Source: Deltaproteobacteria bacterium (lineage in GTDB: Bacteria; JADJOY01). From it: a DNA stretch of 64,000 bases. The notes below the pieces were generated by a model. That model was not told the origin of the DNA, made no database searches, and saw only the letters and a program-made list of their open reading frames with translations. The DNA is taken from NCBI GenBank assembly GCA_016713535.1, contig JADJOY010000009.1, positions 305,487-369,486 of the forward strand, written 5' to 3'. Below are positions 17,584 to 25,670 of the stretch, one piece after another. The position numbers were made by a program, and so were the translations under genes. The first letter of the stretch is position 1; every line of letters starts with the position of its first letter.

Positions 17584-18680
17584 TCAGGCCGCCTTCTTGC
17601 CCGTGCTCGCCTCTCGCTCCAGCTGCTCGTGAGCGTCGCGATGCAGCACATCCCAGACGAAGCCGACGAGCTCCCGCTCCACCGCGATGGCCGCCACGGG
17701 GGTCGGCTTCCCTCCGTTACCAGGTGCCAATAACGCTTGTAACCGCTTCATCGCCTTGTCGGCGACGTTCACGACCCAGCCCGGCTGACCTTCGCGCCGG
17801 GCCTTCAACGCCCGACTCACACGAGGGCATGCCGGTAGTTCCAGGCGGCTTGGTTGCAGACGCCGAACGCGGCCGTTGCCCGCCTTGGTGATCTCGCCTC
17901 GTGTCGCCCGGTCGTGTGCTCGCTCGGCACCAGCCCGAGGTAGGCCATGAGCCCGCCCGCAGACTCGGAACCGCAGGAAGCCGTAGAGCCCGGCCACCAC
18001 GCTGAGCGCGGTGACCGTGTCGAAGCTGCGAAGCACCGCAGATGCCGAACCGGCGTCGCGTCGGCCCGCCTGCGCGCCGCCCCGAGCTTCGTCCAGGTCC
18101 GCGAGCATCTGCTGCGCTTCCGTGACCGCCCGGATCAGCGTGTCGAACGTCATCGTGGCGTACTCGTCCGTGAAGCGTTGCTGCTCGATCCACGTGAGGT
18201 GCGCACGAGTCCACGTGACCTTGCCGGGATAGATGCGATCGCGCCGAAGCAAAAATTTGCTCAGCCGATGCCGCCGGCACTCGAGTCCTTCTGGGTCGCC
18301 GCGCGGGCGGCACAGGTCGCGGAGGCTCTCTTGCTCCGGGGTTGGCGGCTGGACCTCCGTGAGATCCCCGTTGCGCAGACCCTGAGCGAGCTTGCGGGCG
18401 TTCCGGCGATCCGTCTTGATGCGCTCCGCCCGGCTTGCGCGGGAATGAGCGACGGCGCCACGACGATGCAGTGCAGGCCGGCCGCCCGCAGGACGCGCTG
18501 GAGCGCGCAGCCGGTGGACCCGCCTCGTAGCAGGTGCGAATCTCTCGCTCTCGCCGGCTTCGCGGCGAATGCGGCCGATCATCTGGCGATCGCACGCGAC
18601 TCGTTGCGCGTCTGCCACTCGATCCACCTCCGCCGGGGTCAGCAGCGCGACCTGGATAAACCGCTTGCACACGCCATGCC
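17584..18680 (-). pseudogene. IS110-family transposase, decayed
   Basis: The C-terminal two thirds read as an IS110 transposase: R-I-K-T-D-R-R-N-A-R-K-L-A-Q-G-L-R-N-G-D-L, P-T-P-E-Q-E-S-L-R-D-L-C-R, R-I-Y-P-G-K-V-T-W-T-R-A-H, then the transposase_20 region D-T-V-T-A-L-S-V-V-A-G-L and I-T-K-A-G-N-G-R-V-R-R-L, ending L-K-A-R-R-E-G-Q-P-G-W-V-V. Normal family sequence jumps among three frames, for instance R-T-C-Y-E-A-G-P and C-I-V-V-A-P-S-L lie in other phases. The catalytic N-terminal DEDD core (usual start Y-V-G-x-D-x-H-K) is missing. Thus immobile; it marks an old insertion. IS110 elements lack inverted ends, so borders are approximate. Confidence 0.85.
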
Positions 18681-18819
18681 GACGTTCGTCCGCGTAAGCT
18701 GCCGACCGGCTCGCAGCGGTCGGCGCCCTCGGGCGCTAACCCGCGTAGTGGTAGGTGGCTGCACCACCGATTAACCACGTTTTGCGAGATGGAGCCGGTC
18801 GCTCCATAAGGTCTACGAT

Positions 18820-18859
18820 GGTCTTCGTAGCGCGGGGGGCTCCGTCCCCCCGCGGCGCT
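18820..18859. repeat. 40-bp hairpin repeat, identical copy at 57033-57072
   Basis: GCGGGGGG-CTCCGT-CCCCCCGC with flanks GGTCTTCGTAGC and GGCGCT. All 40 bases are identical to 57033-57072, 38 kb away. It lies 19 bp beyond the stop of the mutM gene, so it could act as its transcription end, although no T-tract follows. Confidence 0.9.
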
Positions 18860-18878
18860 AAGCCGGCCGAATCGTCCG

Positions 18879-19715
18879 CTAGCGCTGACAGGTGGGGCAG
18901 AAGAACGCCGAGCGCTGGCCGAGCACGCGATGGCGGATCGGCGCCTCGCAGCGCCGGCACGGCTGGCCGTTGCGGTCGTAGACCGACATGCGGGTCTGGA
19001 ACCAGCCCGCGTTGCCGGCCGAGTCCGTGTAGCCGCCGTCGCGCAGCGTCGAGCCGCCGTCGGCGATGGCCTGGGCGAGCACGCGCTTGACCGATGCAGC
19101 GAGGCGCTCGGACTCGTCGCGGCTGAGCCGTCCCGCCGCGCGGCCGGGGCGGACGCCGGCCTGGAAGCACGACTCGTTCGCGTAGATGTTGCCGACGCCG
19201 GCGACGTTGTGGCCGTCGAGGAGGAAGTTGCGGATCGCGACACGGCGCTTGCGCGTGATGCGGTGCAGGTAGTCGCCGTCGAACTCGGCGCCGAGCGGCT
19301 CGGGGCCGAGATACGAGACGCGATCGTGGCGCTCGACGTCGCGGGTGAGCGTGAGCTCGACCGAGCCGAAGCGGCGCGGATCGACGAAGCGCACGATCCG
19401 CTCGTCGCTCTCGAAGCGCACGTGCTCGTGGGTCGCCCACGGATCGCCGGGCGCGCCGAACAGCATCCGCCCGCTCATGCCGAGGTGGACGATCACCGTG
19501 CGTGGCTCGAGCGTCGCGTGCTCGACGTCGATCAGCAGCACCTTGCCGCGCCGGCGCAGCGCCGCGATGCGGCCCCCGGCGAGCTCGGCGAGCTCGCTCG
19601 CCGGCACCGGATGACGGAAGCCGCGGTCGCGCACCTCGATGCGAGCGAGGCGCGCGCCGTGTACCGCCGCCTCCAGGCTGCGGCGGACGGTCTCGACCTC
19701 GGGTAGCTCGGGCAT
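18879..19715 (-). CDS. mutM: formamidopyrimidine-DNA glycosylase (Fpg/MutM)
   Basis: 278 residues. It begins M-P-E-L-P-E-V-E-T-V, whose Pro1 (after Met removal) is the catalytic nucleophile and whose glutamates complete the active site. H-L-G-M-S-G-R-M near 75 and the helix-two-turn-helix region N-V-A-G-V-G-N-I-Y-A-N-E follow; the zinc finger at the end has C-R-R-C and C-P-T-C-Q-R. The enzyme excises 8-oxoguanine and ring-opened purines and nicks the backbone. The ATG at 19715 is fixed by the catalytic proline. It lies 17 bp after the ABC1-kinase gene in the same direction, so they are probably one operon. Confidence 0.97.
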   Translation of the reverse strand: MPELPEVETVRRSLEAAVHGARLARIEVRDRGFRHPVPASELAELAGGRIAALRRRGKVLLIDVEHATLEPRTVIVHLGMSGRMLFGAPGDPWATHEHVRFESDERIVRFVDPRRFGSVELTLTRDVERHDRVSYLGPEPLGAEFDGDYLHRITRKRRVAIRNFLLDGHNVAGVGNIYANESCFQAGVRPGRAAGRLSRDESERLAASVKRVLAQAIADGGSTLRDGGYTDSAGNAGWFQTRMSVYDRNGQPCRRCEAPIRHRVLGQRSAFFCPTCQR

Positions 19716-19732
19716 CGAGATGGGTCTTCTTG

Positions 19733-21058
19733 CTACGCGCTCGCGGCGGCGGCGTTCGCGGCAGCCTCGGCGGCGGCCTGGGCGAGGACCCGCTCGCGCG
19801 CCAGCTCGGCCATGGCGGTGAAGAGGAACGGCGTGGCCTCGCGCACCAGGTCGAGGGTGGGATCGAGCTGGCGGCCCACGCCCTCGAGCACCATGATGCC
19901 GACGTTCACCGCGGTGAAGGCGCTCTCGATCTTGATGCGGTGCTTGCGCACCAGCGCCAGGATCCGGCTCAGGATCGCGGCGACCTCGATCTCCTGGATC
20001 GGCCGCGAGCGCGCGTCGAGGAGCAAGGCGCCCATCTCGCTCTTGAACTTCTCGGGATCGGTGCAGGCGTGGTCCTCGGCGTGGATGATCATGAGCTCGG
20101 CGGCGCGCGGGCCGTCGCCGGCCGCGATCGCGGCGAAGAACTCGGTGAAGTTGCGGCGATGGCGCGGCTCGAGCTCGGCCACCATGCCGCAGTCGAGGAC
20201 CACGATCTGCGGCACGTCGCCGCCGAGCCGCACCATGAGGTTGCCGGGGTGGAGGTCGGCGTGGACGAAGCCGTCGCGGAAGATCATCTGCAGGAAGCAC
20301 TGCAGGCCGAGGCGCGCGATCCGCGGGTTCGCGGGGTGCGGGTTCGCGAGGAAGGTGGAGAGCGGCTCGGCGTCCTCGAACGTCTCCACGATCACCGTGG
20401 GGTGGAGGTAGTCCTCGATGGGCCGCGGGAAATGCACCTCCGGGCGGTCGGCGAAGTTGGCGCGGAAGCGCATCAGGTGCTGCGCCTCTTCGAGGAGGTT
20501 CACCTGGCCGTGGAGCGAGCGCCCGAACTGCTGGGCGGCCTCCGGGAAACTCAGCCACTTCGCGGTGGGGATGCGGTCGAGCTGGCGCGCCACGAAGCCG
20601 ATGATCTCGAGGTCGGTCTCGATCAGGCCCTGTGCCTCCGGGTGGCGGATCTTGATCGCGACCGTGGTACCGTCGTGCATCACCGCCTTGTGGACCTGCG
20701 CGATGCTGCCCGAGGCGATCGGCGTGGGATCGAAGCTCGGGAAGAGCCGCTCGATCGGCTGGCCGAAGGCTGTCTCGACGATCTGGCGCGACACCTCGGG
20801 GGAGTGCGCGGGTGCCCGGTCGTGGAGCTTCGCGAGCTGCTGGCAGAGCTCGATCGGCACCAGGTCGGGCCGTGAGCTCGCGATCTGACCGAGCTTGATG
20901 AAGGTCGCGCCGGCGCGTTCGAGCGCGGCCACGAAGCGCGCGTACCAGCGCTCGCGTGCCGGCTTCTCGCCGGCGAGCCGCCACGCGGTGGCGACGCTCG
21001 GGACGAAGATGAAGAAGAGCGCGAACGAGCGCTTCGTGAGAGTCCAGACGGCGCGCAT
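19733..21058 (-). CDS. ABC1/AarF/UbiB-family atypical kinase
   Basis: 441 residues. Signature elements: the KxGQ motif in T-F-I-K-L-G-Q-I-A-S-S-R-P-D-L-V-P (about 54-70), the Ala-rich loop replacement P-I-A-S-G-S-I-A-Q-V-H, lysine V-A-I-K-I-R-H-P, catalytic D-G-F-V-H-A-D-L-H-P-G-N and metal-binding V-V-L-D-C-G-M. An N-terminal hydrophobic stretch (F-A-L-F-F-I-F-V-P-S-V-A) may anchor it. Members support ubiquinone or isoprenoid lipid handling as ATPases. No ubi genes are nearby, so the exact role is open. Co-directional with mutM. Confidence 0.92.
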   Translation of the reverse strand: MRAVWTLTKRSFALFFIFVPSVATAWRLAGEKPARERWYARFVAALERAGATFIKLGQIASSRPDLVPIELCQQLAKLHDRAPAHSPEVSRQIVETAFGQPIERLFPSFDPTPIASGSIAQVHKAVMHDGTTVAIKIRHPEAQGLIETDLEIIGFVARQLDRIPTAKWLSFPEAAQQFGRSLHGQVNLLEEAQHLMRFRANFADRPEVHFPRPIEDYLHPTVIVETFEDAEPLSTFLANPHPANPRIARLGLQCFLQMIFRDGFVHADLHPGNLMVRLGGDVPQIVVLDCGMVAELEPRHRRNFTEFFAAIAAGDGPRAAELMIIHAEDHACTDPEKFKSEMGALLLDARSRPIQEIEVAAILSRILALVRKHRIKIESAFTAVNVGIMVLEGVGRQLDPTLDLVREATPFLFTAMAELARERVLAQAAAEAAANAAAASA

Positions 21059-21326
21059 GAGCCCGCGAAGTCTAATCGCAAGGACGGCCGCGCCGAGGGG
21101 AGGTCAGGACCGAGGTGGAGCACGTGGCCGGGTAGGGGCGAGCGTCAGCTCGCGCGGGGCGATCCCGAGCGAGGCGGACACGCGTGCGCCGGTCGATCCC
21201 ACTCCGCGGGCGGCCTCACGGCCGCCCCTACGCACCCACGCTGACGGCCCGGAGGTGCAGGGGGCGAGCGTCAGCTCGCGCGATTTCGCGCGGGGCGATC
21301 GGCGCCATGGCCGTAGCCCCGGGCGA
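21059..21326. repeat. intergenic hairpin repeats of the GTAGGGGC class
   Basis: Includes GTAGGGGCGAGC-GTCA-GCTCGC near 21133, a perfect GGGCGGCC-TCAC-GGCCGCCC at 21208-21227 followed by CTAC, and another GGGGCGAGC-GTCA-GCTCGCG near 21262. No gene is evident. Confidence 0.8.
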
Positions 21327-24300
21327 TCACGGACCCGACGACGAAGCGTCGGGCGCCAGGGGAGGGGCCGGCGGCGCGGTGACGAGCGGCTCGAGCGCGG
21401 GGACCAGCGCCTTGAGCACCGTCACGGGCAAGGCGCTCGTGAACACGTATCCCGCGGCGTCGGGTCCGGGCACGTGCGCGGTGAGCGTGCCGAAGAAGCG
21501 CTCGCCTACGAAGAACACGAACGTCGCGGTGCGGTTCACCACCCGCGAGCTCTTGAGCCCGCCGCCCTTCCCGAACGTGTCGAAGCGGTTGTCGCCGGTA
21601 CCGGTCTTCCCACCCACCGGGATCGGCGCGCCGTCGGGCCCGTGGAAAGCGCCAGCGATGCGCCGCGCGGTGCCGTGCTCGACGACGTCGAGGATCGCGT
21701 TCCGCGCGACGGTCGCGACCTCGCTCGGCAGCACCCGTTCGCCCTCGACGGCGCCGAACGAGAGCTGGGTCTCGTACGGCGTGCCGGCGGCGAAGTGGAG
21801 CTTCTCGATCCGCACCGCCGGCAGCCGCACGCCGTCGTTCACGAGGATGCCCATCAGCTCGGCGAGCGCCGCGGGCTTGTCGGCGGAGCTACCGATCGCG
21901 GTCGCGTAGGACGGCACCAGCGTCTCGAACGGGTAGCCGAGGCGCTTCCAGTCGCGGTGGATCTCGAGGAACGCCTCGACCTCGAGGAGCTGGCGGATGC
22001 GCTTGTCCTGCGCGTTCTTGCGCTTGGCCTGGAACAGCCACTTGTACACGGCGAGGCGCTCCTCCTTGCTCGCCGCGAGAGCCGCGCCGCGGGTGGCGCT
22101 CGGGTGCGCGCAGGTAGGTCACGAGCCACAGCTCGAGCGGATGGCAGCGGATCAGGTAGCCCTGATCCGCGAGCGAGAACTTGCGCGGGTCGTAGGTGGA
22201 GTAGAGCGCGGCGATGTCGCCGGCGTCGAGGTCACTCGCCGGCAGGCGCTCGCGCAGGAAGCGCTCGAGCTCCGCGGCGCTCGCGTCCGGGTGGGTGGCG
22301 CGGAACGCCATGCTCAGCCGCCTCGGCGCGGGCCGCACGCCGGCCAGGAAGAGCTCGAAGACTCCGTCGGGGTCCTGGCCCTCGTACTTCTTGTAGAAGC
22401 GGCTCAGGAAGACGCTGCCCTCCTGATCGGCGAAGCGCTCGAGGTAGGCGCGGCGCGCGGGGCTCGTCACGTCCTGGAGCACCATCGCGCTCGAGCCCGG
22501 CACGTGCATCGTGTGGTAGCGCACCACGTCGCGCATGAGGCGGATGAAGACCAGGTTCACCGAGTTGCGGATCCCCTCGCGCACCGTCATCACGCGCCCG
22601 TCGTCGTCCTTGTTGAAGTTGACGAACGAGTGCAGCCCGCCGCCGGTGAAGAACGCCTCGCCGGGGCTCGCCGAGTACTCGCGGTCCATCGCCGCCTCGC
22701 ACATCGCCCTGAGCGAGCGGTCGGAGGTGGAGCGCAGGTAGTCGATCGCCCAGCGGCTCAGCCTGTCGAGGTCGTCGACCGGCACGTGCGCGAGCTCGGC
22801 CTTCGAGAGCCCGGCGTAGCGTCCGTGCAGCGCCGCCACGATCTGCAGGTAGCTCACCAGCGTCCGCAGCTTGGCGGTCGAGCCGAGCTCGAGCTTCACC
22901 CCTTCGTTGATGTCGAGCGGCTGGTCGTAGTTGTCGGTCTGGATGCGCAGGCGGTTCTCGTCGCCGACACGCTCGTAGAGCGTGAACGAGTAGACGAGCT
23001 TCGAGGGGTCACCGCGCTCCAGCATCTTCGCGCCGATCAGGCCCGCGGCCTGCGCGTTGGCCGGCTCGAGCAGCGCGTGCAGCGTTCGCGTGACCGCGGC
23101 CTGCGCCTCGCGATCGAGCGTCGCCTCCACGGAGAGGTCGAAGCGGTCGAGGTCGTAGAACCCCGGCAGGTCGAGCGTGCCGAGCAGGCGCGTGCGGATC
23201 GCGTTGACGGCCTTCCTCTCCAGGAACGAGGCGGGCGGACGGCGCGGCGCCGCGGGGCGGACCTCGAGCTTCACCGAGCGCGCGTCGCTCGCGAGCGTGA
23301 GCGGCAGGATCCCCTCGTTCGCGAGCAGGAGCAGGTAGGTGTCGGCCAGGCGATCGAGCGCGGCCGGATCCTCGAGCAGGTAGTAGGTCGGCCGGCGCTG
23401 CGCGAGGAAGAGCCCGAGCACCTGCTTGAGCGCCAGCGCCCGCTGCTTCGAGAGCGGCTCGGGCACGTCGCGCTCGGTGGCCGCGCGCAACAGCCGGCTG
23501 GCGTCGTCGAGGTCGGTGCCGAACCACGCCCACAGCCCGTCGCCGATGCCGTTCACCTCGCCGTAGCCGGGGGCCGCGGCGAGCGGCACCGAGTTCACGT
23601 AGTCGAGGACGGTGCGCATGCGCGCCCCCGTGGTGTCCTCGCCGTCGAGATAGGCGCGCAGCGACGCGGACGCCATCTGCTCGAGCTTCTGGCGGCCGCT
23701 CGTGGTGCGGCCCTCGGGCGAGTGGCGGTACTTCTCGAGCTGGGTCGCGAGCGTGCTGCCGCCCGGCACGTCGCGGTCCGGCTCGATGTACTTGAGCAGC
23801 ACGTTGAGCAGCGCGTTGCCGAAGCGCTTCCACTCGACCGCCGGGTTGCGGGTCGCGGGCGGGTCGAGGAGTTCGCGGTTCTCGATGTAGAGGAGGATCT
23901 GCGTGACGACCGCGGGGATCGCGTCGTAGCTCGGGTAGACGCGCTCGGGGTAGAGCGACGCGTAGAGCGGGCGTCCGGCGGCGTCGGTGATCGCGAGGCC
24001 GGTCTGGGTCTTCTCGTGGAAGATCGGGAAGAGCCCGCGCGCGGAGATCTCCGCGAAGGCCGGCGCCACGCGCGCCTGGGCGTCGATCGTGTAGCCATGC
24101 GCCGCGAGCGAGCCGAGCGCCGCGGGGAGCTGGGCGTAGCCCATGCGGTGGTCGTAGGGCCCGCGGGGTGCCGTGGGAACGGCGTCGCTCGGGCCGATCT
24201 CGGTCGCGTAGCCGAGCCCCCGCGCGTAGTACGCGAGCCAGCTCGCCTGACGGCGTGACGTGGCCAGCTCGTCGGTGACGGCGCCGAAGATCACACCCGC

Positions 24301-24381
24301 GCCGCCCGACACCAGCGCGAGCAACACCGCGAGCAAGCGCCACCGCACGGGACGGCGCGTGGCGCGCTCGGGTGAGCTCAT
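21327..24381 (-). CDS. bifunctional penicillin-binding protein (GT51 transglycosylase + transpeptidase), one frameshift
   Basis: Starts at 24381 (M-S-S-P-E-R-A-T-R-R) with a single N-terminal membrane anchor (L-L-A-V-L-L-A-L-V-S-G-G-A-G-V). A GT51-like domain covers ~140-330 with Y-I-E-N-R-E-L-L, G-G-S-T-L-A-T-Q-L-E-K-Y and R-Q-K-L-E-Q. The transpeptidase has S-T-A-K (in L-G-S-T-A-K-L-R), S-V-N (in I-R-N-S-V-N-L-V) and K-T-G-T-G. The first frame loses homology near 22,112; the rest (K-E-E-R-L-A-V-Y-K-W ... K-T-G-T-G-D-N-R-F) is one base out of phase and ends at 21327. One missing G in a GCGCGC stretch restores the whole protein (about 1,017 residues), so sequence error is likely. It builds and cross-links peptidoglycan. 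Confidence 0.85.
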
Positions 24382-24482
24382 CGATCGAGCGCCACGGAGG
24401 GATCCGAGGCGGACCCGGGCGGCGCTCGCGAGAGTCTAATGAACGCGGTGGCGTGGCCGATCGATCGGCGGAATGGCGGGCC

Positions 24483-24764
24483 TCAGTCCTCGCTCGGCCG
24501 GTCGCGGTAGGCCTGCTCCTCCGCTTCCAGCGACTCGGTCTTGGAGTCGAGCAGGAAGACCGCCATCGGTCCCAGCGCGACCTGGATCGGGGCTGGAAGC
24601 GGAGTGGGAGGCTCGGCGGCGCGCACCTCCACCGACGGCGACCCACCCACCACGTCGGTCAGCCGGAACTTTCCGGTGCGGGTGGGGTCGTAGGTGAGCG
24701 GCGCGCGCGCCGCATCCGGACCCGTGCGTCTCGGGGGCTTCGATCGACGACCTGAACGTGCCAC
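24483..24764 (-). CDS. hypothetical short protein
   Basis: 93 codons from a GTG at 24764. The middle reads Y-D-P-T-R-T-G-K-F-R-L-T-D-V-V-G-G-S-P-S-V-E-V, followed by A-L-G-P-M-A-V-F-L-L-D-S-K-T-E-S-L-E-A-E-E-Q, which looks like real protein with a short strand-helix unit. The Arg/Pro-rich first 25 residues are less convincing, so the true start may be lower. It ends ~100 bp before the PBP start in the same direction. No family recognised. Confidence 0.4.
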   Translation of the reverse strand: MARSGRRSKPPRRTGPDAARAPLTYDPTRTGKFRLTDVVGGSPSVEVRAAEPPTPLPAPIQVALGPMAVFLLDSKTESLEAEEQAYRDRPSED

Positions 24765-25670
24765 GGCGCCTACCCATCGACACGCGAGCGCCCCCCCGGG
24801 GCCGGTGTCCGAATGTCACGAGCTCACGCCCGCGACGACCCTTCCCCGAGCAATCACCGCGCCAGGGGAAGATCGTCAAGACGAGTCGCACGGTCGGGCC
24901 GCGTGCCGCGCGAGTCACGCTCGGAAAGCGCTTGCGCCGCGCGCGTTTCCGAGCACCGTTACGGCCCGGTTCCGCGCTCTGCGGGATCGCCCGAACGACC
25001 CGACGGCGTGACATTGCGTCACCGCGCGTCAGCCCGTCGTCAATCGGTTGTCGAGGGTCGAGCGACCGCGACCGCGCTCCGGCCGACTGCTCTCTTCGGT
25101 CTGGAGGGCCCGCCTCCGGCGGGCCGGGGCGTTACGTCGGCGGGGCACCGGAACTCCCGTCGCTACGAGCGCTCCCGTAGCGCGCGATCGATCCCAGCGG
25201 CCGCGACGGAGCGCGGCCCTCCAGCCACTCGTCTCCATCGCGGAGGGTCATGCGTCGCGTGCCCGGCGATTCGACGACGTCACCACATCGCCGCTAGGGC
25301 AGATCGCTGCGGGCGGGCTCGCGATGGAGGCGTCGCGGTCCCTGGCGGCGCCGGGATCGAACGCGCGCCCACCGAGGGACCGGTGGGCCTGCAGCCACTC
25401 GGGTCACGCGCCCGCCAGGAGAGGCACGCGTCGCGTTCACGTGGGTGTGTAGGGGCGAGCGTGAGCTCGCCCTGTCTCTGGTCCGGCGCTCCCGTTCGAG
25501 ACGGACCCGTGTGTGCCGATCGATCCCGCTCCCGGGCGGCCTCGCGGCCGCCCCTACGCCGCCACGTTCAGCGCCCGCCGGGAGGGGCACGCGTCGCGTG
25601 CCCGGCGATACGCGAAGTCGCTGGCGTCGCCGGGCCGGGGATCGCTGTCTGCCCGCGCTTCCGCCGCAGC
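24765..25670. repeat. 900-bp gene-free region rich in hairpin repeats
   Basis: Perfect hairpins: GGCCCGCC-TCC-GGCGGGCC at 25107-25125, GGCCGCG-ACGGAG-CGCGGCC at 25199-25218 followed by CTCCAG, GGGCGAGC-GTGA-GCTCGCCC at 25453-25472 with a GTAG edge, and GGGCGGCC-TCGC-GGCCGCCC at 25534-25553 with a CTAC edge. GGCACGCGTCGCGTGCCC-type units lie near 25246 and 25588. No convincing coding frame. Contains the promoters of the hypothetical gene at 24764 only by position. Confidence 0.8.

Noticed and set aside
17584-18680. An active IS110 element
   Set aside because: The transposase is split over several frames and lacks its N-terminal DEDD core, and no second copy is in the window.
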